Assembly (NCBI RefSeq): GCF_014697355.1
Contig: NZ_JACJRQ010000013.1
Coordinates: 1 to 64,000, forward strand
Origin: Nostoc calcicola FACHB-3891
Lineage (GTDB): Bacteria > Cyanobacteriota > Cyanobacteriia > Cyanobacteriales > Nostocaceae
Direction of reading: 5' to 3'
Length of the DNA stretch: 64,000 nucleotides
The notes under the pieces are model-generated. The model had not been told where the DNA came from and ran no database searches. It saw only the letters and a program-made list of their open reading frames with translations. Positions 17,055-26,726 of this stretch are shown piece after piece. The translations under genes and the position numbers were made by a program. Numbering within the stretch: the first letter of the stretch is position 1; every line of letters begins with the position of its first letter.

Positions 17055-17118
17055 GATTTAAATTCTCAGTGTTTGCTGAGATATAATATCAGAAAATTGT
17101 TAATTCTATACCAGTTTA

Positions 17119-18513
17119 ATGAAACAAATAAGTTTAACAGAATTTAAGTCAGAGCTTTTATCAGAAGCCCAAGTTAGCCTGGGGCTGGCAATTCCTTTAG
17201 CAATTGCTCAACTAGCTGAGGCTGGCATCCCTGTTGTGAATTCGGTAATGATGGGCTTACTTGGCACTCAAAATTTAGCTGCGGGTGCTTTGGGCACAAT
17301 CACTTTTGTTACCTTATTGGTTGTTTGTGTTGGTACTCTCACAGCAGGAGGAGCGCTGGCTGCTGAGGCTTTTGGAGCCAAAGAAATAGATCGTGTCAGC
17401 CGGATTACTTCTGGAGGGTTGTGGTTGGCGATCGCTATCTCTTTACCTGCAATACTCATCATATGGAACTGTGGCTCTATCTTGCCGTTATTAGGTCAAG
17501 AAGAAAGTACCGTAGCATTGACAAAAAGCTATTTACACGCTCTTGTTTGGGGATTGCCTGCTGCCCTCTGCTTTTTACATTTAAAACGAATGGCTGCTGC
17601 GATTAATTTTCCCCAATTTGGCATAGTAATTATAATTACCTCTTTACTCCTGAATGTCCCTGCAAATTACGTGCTGATGTTTGGCTACCTGGGTTTTCCT
17701 GCCCTTGGTTTAGCTGGGATCGGTTGGGGAAGTACCCTGGTTTATTGGGTTAGTTTCTTAGCATCAGCTATGGTGTTTTATTTCCATCCTAAAAGTAGAA
17801 ATTATAAGCTTTTTCGCCATCTAAATAAATTTGAAATAGAGCTATTTATCAAAATTTTCCAGACTGGATGGCCGATGGGAATCCAATTAGGAATGCAACT
17901 TGGTTTGTTCATGGTTACGGCTTGGTTGATGGGAACATTGGGAACGGAAACTTTAGCAGGTCATGAAATTGCTATTCAGACATCAGACCTTTTTTTGACA
18001 ATTCCAGTGGGAGTTTCTTCTGCGGCTACAACGAGGGTAGGGCAGATGATGGGACAGAAAAATCCTTTGGGATCGACCAGGGCAGTATTTGTGAATATTG
18101 CATTTTACGTACTGTTTGCCAGCGTTGTCGCCTTGGGTTTTGAGTTGTTTTCCCAGCGAATAGCGGGCATTTATTTGGACATTAATAATCCCGATAATGC
18201 TGTGGCCATTAGTCAAGCTATTTCTTTTCTGAAATTAGCAGCAGTTTACCAACTTTCTTGCGGTATTCAAATAATCGGAGTGGGGGCTTTACTCGGATTA
18301 CAGGATACTCGTGTACCCATGCTAATTAACATATTGATATTTTGGGGTATTGGGTTAGGTGGAGGATATTTAATGACAATGATTTTGGGTTGGGGAGGGA
18401 TTGGTTATTGGTATGGTTTAATTTTGGCTACGGCAATTTCGGGGATAATTTTAATAGTGCGATTTTATCTAGTAAATTTTGACAAGATCGCCAACAGTGA
18501 AGTTTCACTTTAG
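17119..18513 (+). CDS. MATE-family efflux transporter
   Basis: A 464-residue polytopic membrane protein with the two six-helix halves of MATE exporters. Typical segments are PLAIAQLAEAGIPVVNSVMM at the start and GHEIAIQTSDLFLTIPVGVS in the second half, followed by RVGQMMGQKNP. MATE proteins expel organic cations or metabolites in exchange for H+ or Na+. Its place between the oxygenase and the O-methyltransferase makes it the likely exporter or self-resistance function of the locus. The 64-bp divergent gap to the oxygenase must hold both promoters. Confidence 0.94.
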   Translation: MKQISLTEFKSELLSEAQVSLGLAIPLAIAQLAEAGIPVVNSVMMGLLGTQNLAAGALGTITFVTLLVVCVGTLTAGGALAAEAFGAKEIDRVSRITSGGLWLAIAISLPAILIIWNCGSILPLLGQEESTVALTKSYLHALVWGLPAALCFLHLKRMAAAINFPQFGIVIIITSLLLNVPANYVLMFGYLGFPALGLAGIGWGSTLVYWVSFLASAMVFYFHPKSRNYKLFRHLNKFEIELFIKIFQTGWPMGIQLGMQLGLFMVTAWLMGTLGTETLAGHEIAIQTSDLFLTIPVGVSSAATTRVGQMMGQKNPLGSTRAVFVNIAFYVLFASVVALGFELFSQRIAGIYLDINNPDNAVAISQAISFLKLAAVYQLSCGIQIIGVGALLGLQDTRVPMLINILIFWGIGLGGGYLMTMILGWGGIGYWYGLILATAISGIILIVRFYLVNFDKIANSEVSL

Positions 18514-18593
18514 ATGTAGTGGCTATCTTCATATTAAATGAACCATCTAGTTGCTGAAAATTGTTGCTTTTGACATGCATGATTTAATAGGAT

Positions 18594-19661
18594 ATGAGTT
18601 GCCAAAATTCTCAGCTAAATGTCATGTCCGAATCAACGAACGCGCAACTTACAAGTGATTTTTCCGCGGAAATAGTGTTACTACAAATGAGATATGGCAG
18701 TTGGATATTCCAGTCAATTTATGCAGCTGCCAAGTTAGGGATAGCCGATTTGTTAAAGGATGGTTCTAGGAGTTGTGAGGATTTGGCAAGTGTAACTTCA
18801 ACTCACGAGGGTTCCCTCTACCGCCTTTTACGGGCACTTGCGAGTATGGGAATTTTTGCAGAAACAGAACCCAGTTTTTTTACACTCACACCATTGGGAA
18901 ATTATTTACGGAGTGATGTTCCTGACTCCCTAAAGGCAAGAGTAATTATGAATGGTGAGGAACAGTATCGAGCTTGGGGTGAAATAATGTACAGCATACA
19001 AACTGGCAAGAGTGCTTTTGAGCGTTTGTATGGGATGAATCTTTTGGATTACTATGCTCAAAATCCAGAAGCCGGAAAAAACTTTAACCAAGCTATGACT
19101 AGTAGTTCAACCCTGCAAAACCCAGGGATAGTTTTAGATTATGACTTTTCTGATGTCCGAACTTTGGTAGATGTTGGTGGCGGACAAGGGAAGTTATTAA
19201 CCGACATCCTCAAAGCCTATCCCAAAATGAAGGGAATTTTATTTGACCAACCGGAGGCGATTAAAGGAGCAAAATCACTCATTGAACAAGCCGGAATTTT
19301 AGATCGCTGTGGACTAATAGCAGGTGATTTTTTTAAATCTGTGCCAGCAGGAGGGGATGCTTATATACTCAAGTATGTTATCCATGATTGGGATGATCGA
19401 AGAGCGATCGCTATCCTGAAGCGTTGTTACGAGGCAATGCCAGAGCATGGAAAACTCTTACTTGTAGAGCAAGTCATTCCATCAACAAATCAAGCCTCTT
19501 TTAGCAAAATGCTTGACTTACAGATGTTAGTGCTTTGTCCGGGTGGGCGCGAACGTACAGAAGCAGAGTATCGCATCCTCATGGAGAAGTCAAAATTCCA
19601 GTTCATCAAGATTGTTCCTACCCAGTCCTCTCTAAGCGTGATTGAAGCAGTAAAGGTTTGA
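18594..19661 (+). CDS. O-methyltransferase (Methyltransf_2 / COMT type)
   Basis: A 355-residue SAM-dependent O-methyltransferase of the plant COMT/bacterial CrtF-like group. The N-terminal winged-helix dimerisation domain (YAAAKLGIADLL, then SLYRLLRALASMGIF) is followed by the Rossmann core with VDVGGGQGKLLTDIL (192-206) and the catalytic base His264 in YVIHDWDD. This group commonly methylates phenolic hydroxyls, which fits a Tyr-rich substrate. An internal ATG at 18624 (MSESTNAQLT) is an equally plausible start. A long perfect hairpin follows the stop. Confidence 0.92.
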   Translation: MSCQNSQLNVMSESTNAQLTSDFSAEIVLLQMRYGSWIFQSIYAAAKLGIADLLKDGSRSCEDLASVTSTHEGSLYRLLRALASMGIFAETEPSFFTLTPLGNYLRSDVPDSLKARVIMNGEEQYRAWGEIMYSIQTGKSAFERLYGMNLLDYYAQNPEAGKNFNQAMTSSSTLQNPGIVLDYDFSDVRTLVDVGGGQGKLLTDILKAYPKMKGILFDQPEAIKGAKSLIEQAGILDRCGLIAGDFFKSVPAGGDAYILKYVIHDWDDRRAIAILKRCYEAMPEHGKLLLVEQVIPSTNQASFSKMLDLQMLVLCPGGRERTEAEYRILMEKSKFQFIKIVPTQSSLSVIEAVKV

Positions 19662-19666
19662 TTAAA

Positions 19667-19698
19667 CATCAGCCAGACTGATGAGAGTCTGGCTGATG
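19667..19698 (+). terminator. Perfect 13-bp hairpin after the O-methyltransferase
   Basis: CATCAGCCAGACT (19667-19679) pairs with AGTCTGGCTGATG (19686-19698) across a 6-nt loop. It starts 6 bp past the stop codon. The T-run is lacking, but strength and position suggest the transcript end. Confidence 0.75.
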
Positions 19699-19743
19699 CT
19701 TAAAACTGAATATGAAGTTATGCATTAGTCGCATGTTACTGAA

Positions 19744-19881
19744 TAGACCTCTTGCATAAATAAGTTTTTATCTCACGCAAAGGCGCATTCGTTGAAAACG
19801 TTCCCGTTCGCGTAGCGTCTCCGAAGGAGAAGGGTAGGCGCAAAGAATAAGGTAAAAATAAGGACTTTTGCAAGAAGTCTA
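19744..19881. mobile_element. MITE-like repeat, copy 3
   Basis: Ends TAGACCTCTTGCA and TGCAAGAAGTCTA match copies 1 and 2. The interior differs: it carries GTTCGCGTAGCGTCTCCGAA followed by GGAGAAGGG, itself a dispersed palindromic repeat, so this copy appears to be nested. With copy 2 it brackets the P450-to-methyltransferase genes. Confidence 0.68.
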
Positions 19882-20611
19882 ATCAAAGAGTGGAAGGCTG
19901 TGAAGTAGATATGGCAAACTTTTGAGTAATTCAAGGTGACAATGCAAGAATTAGCGATCGCTTGAAAATTAACACAAGTTAACTTGAGTTACAGATTGAG
20001 GATATTTGACCGAAAATAGCGATCGCCAAAGTTATATTTTAGTGACAAAAAGCTTTATTCTCAAGAATTTTCTCATTGATCGTGTCATATTTGAGCCGTA
20101 ATTCCAGTTGCTCGATATTAAGCGATCCTGCATTTAGTCTCAACTCCAGTCAGTATTTACTGATAAAATTAGTAATCCTACAAATTAGCGGTTTAAAATT
20201 AGTCTCAAAAATACTTCAATCAGATGAGGAGCGAATCCGCAAATGATATCCTGTTCATCTCAAACAAAATAGCCCAATTAACACCGACAAGTTATCCTAA
20301 GTTATAAGAATAATTAGGAGTATTTGTACTTAATGACAATCGATCGAGGTGCAAGAGACCTTGACTTGATGACAAAAAAGTGCAAAACATCAAGAAAAGT
20401 GAATGCGGAACGGATATGGACAAAAGTCCAAGGATCGGTAGCCGACCTTTTGGAAATTAGGGTGAGATTAATTTCAATTCCCCAATCCCAAAAGGGAATC
20501 GTCACCCCGATATTGCCCTATTGATTGGGGAAAAACGTCAGACACCGCTATTTTGCTTAACAACATCCAGCCAAGCCAGATTTTTCAGGATTACAAGGTC
20601 AGTAAGCATCA
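19882..20611. other. Gene-free spacer upstream of pepN
   Basis: Contains HIP1-type octamers near 19953 and 20020 and otherwise no recognisable feature. A 66-codon ORF at 20324-20524 lacks any family signature and a ribosome-binding site. Confidence 0.5.
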
Positions 20612-23254
20612 ATGTCGCAGTCTTATTTTGATACAGATAATAATGGACACAAACCTTTTGAGTTACCGGGAGCAAAACCCCACTATAGCCCCGATCGCCC
20701 CGGGCAAGTAGAGCATATTTTTCTAGATCTGAGCTTAGATATTCCTGGGCAAATCTGTCAGGGTAGTTGTAGCATTCGCCTCTTGCCAATTCGTAATGGT
20801 ATTGACCGTTTGACTTTAGATGCTGTCAACCTGAATATCGAGTCTGTGCAGGTAGACGAGGTGTCACAAAATTTTGACTACGATGGCGAACAGTTGTCGA
20901 TTCAACTTTCTCAAGGCACTCAGATTGGTAAACCCTTGTTGATTGCGATCGCCTACTCGGTGACTAAACCACAACGCGGTATTTACTTTATTCAACCAGA
21001 CAAACATTACCCAAACAAGCCCACCCAAGTCTGGACTCAGGGAGAAGATGAAGACTCTCGTTTTTGGTTCCCCTGCTTTGACTATCCAGGACAACTCTCT
21101 ACTTCGGAAATTCGGGTTCGTGTCCCAAACCCTCTAGTGGCGATTTCCAACGGTGAACTTATTAACACCATAGAAGATGGCGATCGCAAAATTTACCATT
21201 GGTCACAGCAACAAGTTCATCCCACTTACTTGATGACTTTGGCAGTAAGTGATTTTGCTGAAATCCGCGATGAGTGGAACGGAAAACCAGTCACCTACTA
21301 CGTAGAAAAGGGACGGGAGGAAGATGCTAAACGCAGCATGGGCAAAACTCCCCGGATGATCGAATTTTTGAGCCAAAAGTATGGTTATGCCTATGCTTTT
21401 CCGAAATACGCCCAAATTTGCGTCGATGACTTCATCTTTGGCGGCATGGAAAACACTTCCACAACTCTGTTAACAGACAAATGCTTGCTGGATGAACGGG
21501 CAGCCTTAGATAATCGCAACACCGAGGGTTTGGTCGTCCACGAACTCGCGCACCAGTGGTTTGGTGATTTAGTAGTAATTAAGTATTGGTCTCATGCTTG
21601 GATTAAAGAAGGGATGGCTTCTTACTCTGAGGTGATGTGGACAGAACATGAATATAGTTTCCAAGAAGCAGCTTACTATCGTTTATTGGAGGCTCGTCGC
21701 TACCTCAGTGAAGATAGTAGCCGCTACCGCCGACCGATGGTCACACATGTTTACCGGGAACCGATTGAACTTTTCGATCGCCACATCTACGAAAAAGGAT
21801 CTTGTGTCTATCACATGATTCGCGCCCAATTGGGAGATGATTTGTTTTGGCAAGCAATTCAAACATTTATCCAAGATAATGCCCACAAAACTGTAGAAAC
21901 CGTAGACTTACTCAGAGCAATTGAAAAAGCAACCGGACGTAATCTTTTGTTCCTCTTCGACCAGTACGTTTATCGTGGTGGTCATCCCGAATTTAACATA
22001 GCTTACTCTTGGGATGGAGATGCTAATTTAGCAAAAATTACGGTCACTCAAACCCAAGCCGCTGACGATAAAAATGGCAGTAAGGATTTGTTTGATTTAA
22101 AAATTCCTATTGGTTTTGGTTATGCCCAACAACAAGGAGTTAGGAGTGAGGAGTTAGGAGTTAAAAATAATTCCAAACTCCTAACTCCTAACTCACAACT
22201 CAAAACTTTCACAGTGCGGGTGAATGAACGCGAACAAAGTTTCTACTTTCCACTAGAAAACAAGCCCCAATATATCAGTTTTGATGTTGGGAATAATTAT
22301 CTCAAAACAGTATCTTTGGAGTATCCATTACCAGAGTTAAAAGCACAGTTAGAATTCGATCCCGACCCAATATCCCGCATCTATGCAGCCGAAGCTTTGG
22401 CCAAAAAAGGTGGATTAGAAGCTACTATTGCACTCTCTGCGGCACTCAAAAATGACTCCTTTTGGGGTGTGCGGGTGCAGGTGGCGAAACAACTAACGCA
22501 AGTTAATTTAGATCAAGCATTTGATGGCTTAGTTGTGGGTTTGAAAGATCGAGAGGCTTACGTGCGCCGTGCTGTAGTGGAAGCACTTGCTCAAATCAAA
22601 ACCAACGAAAGCTATAAGGCTGTCAAAGAACTGCTACAGAAAGGCGATCCCAGCTACTATGTTGAAGCCGCAGCTTGCCGAGTGGTGGGGGCGATCGCTT
22701 CTGCTAACTTCCAAGAAAAACCCAAGGAAGACAAGGCATTAAAGCTGCTGAAATCCGTTTTAGAAGACAAGGCGGGTTGGAATGAAGTCGTGCGGAGTGG
22801 TGCAGTTGTTGGTTTAGCTGAATTTAAAACCTCGGAAGCCGCTTTAAATCTGCTGATGGAATACACGAAACTCGGCGTACCACAACCTTTGCGTTTAGCT
22901 GCAATTCGCGCTTTAGGACAAATTTCTGTTGGTCAAAGTCCGGTTAATTTGGAACGGATTTTAGAAAGATTAACAGAACTAGCCAAAGAAAACTTCTTTT
23001 TAACGCAAGTGTCAGTAGCCACAGCACTAGGACAAATGGAAACATCCAAAGCAATTGGAATTTTGCGATCGCTAGCTGACAAAACATCTGATGGGCGTGT
23101 GCGTCGCTATGCTGAAGAAGAAATTTCTAAGGTGCAAAATAATATTGGTTCTGAAAAAACACTGCGCCAATTGCGTGAGGAATTCGACCAACTCAAACAA
23201 CAAAATCAGGAATTAAGAAGCCGCTTAGAAAACTTGGAGGCTAAATCTAAGTAG
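20612..23254 (+). CDS. pepN: M1-family aminopeptidase with C-terminal HEAT repeats
   Basis: An 880-residue zinc aminopeptidase that removes N-terminal residues from peptides. The substrate-binding GGMENTSTT lies at about 277-285, and the zinc site HELAHQWFGD (about 310-319), with the third ligand Glu in WIKEGMASYSE 18 residues on, is intact. From about 590 the protein is HEAT-like (repeated LKND..WGVRVQVAKQL and LKDREAYVRRAVVEAL blocks), ending in a coiled coil (LREEFDQLKQQNQELRSRL). An oddity: about 22 residues near 508-531 are encoded by the intergenic TTAGGAGT/ACTCCTAAC repeat, inserted in frame. The cyanobacterial M1-HEAT layout is familiar; the insertion is not. Confidence 0.93.
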   Translation: MSQSYFDTDNNGHKPFELPGAKPHYSPDRPGQVEHIFLDLSLDIPGQICQGSCSIRLLPIRNGIDRLTLDAVNLNIESVQVDEVSQNFDYDGEQLSIQLSQGTQIGKPLLIAIAYSVTKPQRGIYFIQPDKHYPNKPTQVWTQGEDEDSRFWFPCFDYPGQLSTSEIRVRVPNPLVAISNGELINTIEDGDRKIYHWSQQQVHPTYLMTLAVSDFAEIRDEWNGKPVTYYVEKGREEDAKRSMGKTPRMIEFLSQKYGYAYAFPKYAQICVDDFIFGGMENTSTTLLTDKCLLDERAALDNRNTEGLVVHELAHQWFGDLVVIKYWSHAWIKEGMASYSEVMWTEHEYSFQEAAYYRLLEARRYLSEDSSRYRRPMVTHVYREPIELFDRHIYEKGSCVYHMIRAQLGDDLFWQAIQTFIQDNAHKTVETVDLLRAIEKATGRNLLFLFDQYVYRGGHPEFNIAYSWDGDANLAKITVTQTQAADDKNGSKDLFDLKIPIGFGYAQQQGVRSEELGVKNNSKLLTPNSQLKTFTVRVNEREQSFYFPLENKPQYISFDVGNNYLKTVSLEYPLPELKAQLEFDPDPISRIYAAEALAKKGGLEATIALSAALKNDSFWGVRVQVAKQLTQVNLDQAFDGLVVGLKDREAYVRRAVVEALAQIKTNESYKAVKELLQKGDPSYYVEAAACRVVGAIASANFQEKPKEDKALKLLKSVLEDKAGWNEVVRSGAVVGLAEFKTSEAALNLLMEYTKLGVPQPLRLAAIRALGQISVGQSPVNLERILERLTELAKENFFLTQVSVATALGQMETSKAIGILRSLADKTSDGRVRRYAEEEISKVQNNIGSEKTLRQLREEFDQLKQQNQELRSRLENLEAKSK
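22136..22203. repeat. Intergenic-type short repeat inserted in frame inside pepN
   Basis: GGAGTTAGGAGTGAGGAGTT units on the left face CCAAACTCCTAACTCCTAAC units on the right, the same inverted pair that fills intergenic gaps at 3.7, 7.6, 31.9 and 63.5 kb. Translation stays open (GVRSEELGVKNNSKLLTPNS). Confidence 0.93.
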
Positions 23255-23335
23255 AACTAAATGATAACTAGCTCTTGCTTGTTATCTATAGCTATTTGGT
23301 AATTCGTAATAATTTTAGGAAAGTTATTAATTATC

Positions 23336-23522
23336 AAATAGCTAAAAGGGTGTTTGAAAAATCCTCTTCTTAGTAGCAAAACGTTCTAGATCCCCCTAAA
23401 TCCCCCGATAAATTGGGGGACTTTAACTCCGGTTCCCCCCTTAAAAAGGGGGGTAAGGGGGGATCTAAAAGTGCCTAAAGTCACAGCGAAATACTTTTCA
23501 AACAACCTCTAAGAGGCTATTT
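23336..23522. mobile_element. Composite MITE-like palindromic element
   Basis: Left end AAATAGC, then GGGTGTTTGAAAA, is the imperfect inverse of the right end TTTTCAAACAACCTC, then GCTATTT. Inside (23387-23466) is a second palindrome, TAGATCCCCCTAAATCCCCC facing GGGGTAAGGGGGGATCTA. The element is 187 bp and non-coding. Confidence 0.6.
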
Positions 23523-24170
23523 ATAAAGTAAACATAAAATTCTTGTAGGGGAGCCAGTGCGTTGGACGGGTTTCTCGGCTTGTACTCCTTCGGAGAACCC
23601 GTAGGGGCACGGCATTGCCGTGCCCTTACCAACGTATTTGTATCATAATTAAAGTGAAACGGTATCATCATCTGTAGCCATGCTTTGGAGAACTGGTATT
23701 ATTTTATTTTCCAGCTAAAGTATCTACCTTTAGGAATACAACAAATTGAAGAGGTAATTAAGTTCTGATGTAGATACAACAAAGATTACATCTGTCTTTG
23801 TTAAACATGAGTTTGACGAATCAAAACTGAAAGGTTTATTTAGAAATAATTCCTAAATTCAAAATGCACATTTAGTGTCAATTAAGATATTTTATTGATA
23901 AAATTCTCGATAAATTAGCTTTTTTGGCTGTAAAACGTGCGATATCTGACTACAAACCCTCTTCGTCAACCCCAATGGGGAACATAGTCGATTGGGTTGA
24001 GCTAAATCTCTTGGAAATTTAGATGTTTGACGACGTTCAAGCATCTGTGGGGATAAGCTATGAAAGGTTATTTTACAAAGGTTTGAGAGCTATTTTGCTG
24101 CTCTAATTCACATCGTTGAATGTGGAAATATATCTGAGTATTTGCACGCAAGTTGTGTAGGGTTAACTTC
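23523..24170. repeat. Gene-free spacer with palindromic repeat at 23602-23628
   Basis: TAGGGGCACGGCATTGCCGT, then GCCCTTA, is a member of the dispersed TAGGGGC palindrome family; an ACGGGTTTCTC/GGAGAACCCGT stem lies just before it. The rest (to the GT4 gene) shows no gene. Confidence 0.65.
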
Positions 24171-25382
24171 ATGCATAAACCAGTTCTGACAATTTTTTAT
24201 CAATTCAATCCTTGGAACAGCAGTATTGGAGGAATTCAGACCTTAATCAAAATGTTTATTAAGTACGCACCCAGAGAATTTGAGGTGCGTCTTGTAGGAA
24301 CAGGAGATGATAACTTTCAGCCTACTCAAAAGTGGCAAGCAGCAGAAATTGCAGGTAGACAAATTAGTTTTTTACCTTTATTTTCCTTGAAAGATGATAA
24401 TGTTAGAAGTCTGATTCCCACCACGCTCAAGTATACGGCTGCTCTTTTAGGACGTTATTTGTCCTCAGATTTTATGCACTTTCATCGGTTAGAACCAAGC
24501 TTGGCAGCTTGGAATTGGCAGGGAGAAAAAACTTTGTTTATCCATAATGATATTCACACACAGATGCAAACTGTGGGGGAGCAAAAGGCGATTTTGTGGA
24601 GAAGATTTCCCGCAGCATATTTTGCTCTGGAAAGTTTATTACTTCGCCAATTTAGCGAAATTCTTTCATGTAATACTGATGCAACACAATTTTATCAACG
24701 GCGTTATCCTAAATTAGAAAATCGCGTTGCATACATCAAAAATTCCTTTGATGGTGAAATTTTCTATCCTTTGAGTCAGTCACAACGTTACATTTATCGG
24801 CGTGAACTAGCTATCAAATTGGGTTTGGATGAAGGAACACGTTTTATCTTATTTGCTGGTCGTTTGCATCCGCAAAAAGATCCACTACTGCTAGTCCGTG
24901 GGTTCGCTGCTTTAAATCAACCGCAGACTCATTTACTGATAGCAGGTGATGGGGAGTTAGCGACAGAAATACGTGGCGAAATTGCTCGATTGGGATTATC
25001 TGGTCGGGTGACAATGTTGGGGGCAATTGGTATAGAAGAACTGGCAAGGTTACATCGAATATGCAATGTTTTAGTCCTATGCAGTGCTTACGAAGGTCTA
25101 CCTTTGGTAGTTTTGGAAGCGCTGGCTAGTGGGACACCAGTGGTTACTACTAGATGTGGTGAAACTCCAAAATTGTTGGCAGCTAACAATGGTGTTGTTT
25201 GTAAACAACGGACACCAGAGTGTGTGGCAGATGCCTTACGCCAAGTAATACTGCATCCTGAAAACTATCCAATTGCATCTTGTGTGGCGACTGCAAAGCC
25301 CTATGGCGCTCAAACTGTTATCGAAGATGTCTACAGCAAAATGCTAAGTCGTTGGAACTTAGCAGGCCATTCGGCGAGTTGA
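24171..25382 (+). CDS. Glycosyltransferase, GT4 family
   Basis: A 403-residue GT-B enzyme. The C-terminal half has the GT4 pattern: ILFAGRLHPQKDPLLLVRGF, then LLIAGDGELATEI, and the EX7E-type motif in SAYEGLPLVVLEALASGTPV. The ATG at 24171 is chosen over an in-frame TTG at 24153. It is the first gene of the exopolysaccharide cluster and would transfer a nucleotide-activated sugar to a lipid-linked oligosaccharide on the cytoplasmic side. Confidence 0.9.
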   Translation: MHKPVLTIFYQFNPWNSSIGGIQTLIKMFIKYAPREFEVRLVGTGDDNFQPTQKWQAAEIAGRQISFLPLFSLKDDNVRSLIPTTLKYTAALLGRYLSSDFMHFHRLEPSLAAWNWQGEKTLFIHNDIHTQMQTVGEQKAILWRRFPAAYFALESLLLRQFSEILSCNTDATQFYQRRYPKLENRVAYIKNSFDGEIFYPLSQSQRYIYRRELAIKLGLDEGTRFILFAGRLHPQKDPLLLVRGFAALNQPQTHLLIAGDGELATEIRGEIARLGLSGRVTMLGAIGIEELARLHRICNVLVLCSAYEGLPLVVLEALASGTPVVTTRCGETPKLLAANNGVVCKQRTPECVADALRQVILHPENYPIASCVATAKPYGAQTVIEDVYSKMLSRWNLAGHSAS

Positions 25383-25505
25383 TGATACGATTTTGGATTT
25401 TGGATTTTGGATTTTGGATTTTGGATTGAGCATCACCTTATATTGCATTTATTTTTCAAATTGTTATGACTCAAACAAACATTTTTCAGAAAATAACTCA
25501 TTGCC

Positions 25506-26726
25506 ATGAAAATAGCCATCATTGGTGTGAAAGGTTTACCTCCCAAACAAGGAGGAATTGAGCATTATTGTGCAGAAGTGTATCCTCGGATAATCGAACA
25601 AGGACATTGTGTTGATTTATTCGCTCGGTCTTCTAATATAAATTATCCTTGGTTTGGGGATTATGACTTTTGGGGTGTGCGAGTCATCTCCTTGCCTAGT
25701 TGGGGTTTGCGTGGGGTTGATGCTTTTATTACCTCGGCACTGGGAGCGATCGCTGCTTGCGATCGGCAATATGATATTGTTCATTTTCAGGCTTTAGGCC
25801 CATCTCTATTTACTTGTTTACCCAGAATTGCTAGCTCTACAAAGGTTGTAGTTACATGTCACGGCTTAGATTGGCAACGCGCCAAGTGGGGTAATTTTTC
25901 TAGTCAGCTAATTCTTTTGGGCGAAAAAGCAGCTGTGCGCTTTGCCCAAGGGCTAGTTGTGGTGTCAAAAGACCTAAAATCCTACTTTCTGGAAACCTAT
26001 AACCGAGAGACAGTCTACATCCCCAGCGCTCCCGCTACTTACGGCACCTCAGATCCCAAATTTTCTTATGTTACCTCTTTGGGTTTGACACCAGGGCGCT
26101 ACATTCTGTTTTTAGGCAGACTTGTACCAGAAAAGCGTCCTGACTTGCTGGTTGAAGCTTTTTGTGCATTGAAACCAACTGGATGGAAACTGGTTCTGGC
26201 TGGAGGTGTCAGCGATACTAAATCCTTCAGTGCCAAGCTTTTAGAAAAGGTTGCCAATCATCGAGATATCGTATTTGCAGGCGAACTCCAAAGAAGTCGT
26301 CTTTGGGAAATTGTCCGGGGAGCGGGGTTATTTGTCCTACCTTCTGACGTGGAAGGACTACCTTTGGCAATGTTAGAGGCGATGCGGGAAGGTATACCGG
26401 TGCTGGCGAGTAACATTCCACCCCACCAGCAATTGATTAGTAGTAATCGGGGGATGCTTTTTAAAGCTGGAAACTTAGACTCTTGTATACATTCCCTAGA
26501 TTGGGCGATTAATCATCTGATGGAAATGGCGGCAATGGCTAAAAATGCACAAACATACGTGCAGTTCAACTACAGTTGGGATCGCATTACTTCTGAAACC
26601 TTAAAACTATACACAAATATTCTGGATTCGCCTGAGCCAGTAGGGGTATCGGAGCCTAGTGTTCTATCACGAGTGATGACTGACATGGGGACGCGGGGAC
26701 GCGGGGATGGGGGGATGGGGGGATGA
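25506..26726 (+). CDS. Glycosyltransferase, GT4 family
   Basis: A 406-residue GT-B enzyme. The N-terminus IAIIGVKGLPPKQGGIEHYC is the acceptor-side Gly-rich loop, the donor half has YILFLGRLVPEKRPDLLVEA, and the EX7E-like motif is DVEGLPLAMLEAMREGIPVL. The last dozen residues (TRGRGDGGMGG region) are translated from a GACGCGGGGACGCGGGGATG minisatellite and have probably replaced the original C-terminus. Same strand and cluster as the preceding glycosyltransferase. Confidence 0.9.
   Translation: MKIAIIGVKGLPPKQGGIEHYCAEVYPRIIEQGHCVDLFARSSNINYPWFGDYDFWGVRVISLPSWGLRGVDAFITSALGAIAACDRQYDIVHFQALGPSLFTCLPRIASSTKVVVTCHGLDWQRAKWGNFSSQLILLGEKAAVRFAQGLVVVSKDLKSYFLETYNRETVYIPSAPATYGTSDPKFSYVTSLGLTPGRYILFLGRLVPEKRPDLLVEAFCALKPTGWKLVLAGGVSDTKSFSAKLLEKVANHRDIVFAGELQRSRLWEIVRGAGLFVLPSDVEGLPLAMLEAMREGIPVLASNIPPHQQLISSNRGMLFKAGNLDSCIHSLDWAINHLMEMAAMAKNAQTYVQFNYSWDRITSETLKLYTNILDSPEPVGVSEPSVLSRVMTDMGTRGRGDGGMGG

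Noticed and set aside
20324..20524. Possible 66-residue protein upstream of pepN
   Set aside because: No ribosome-binding site, no family signature, overlaps an equally long frame on the other strand.
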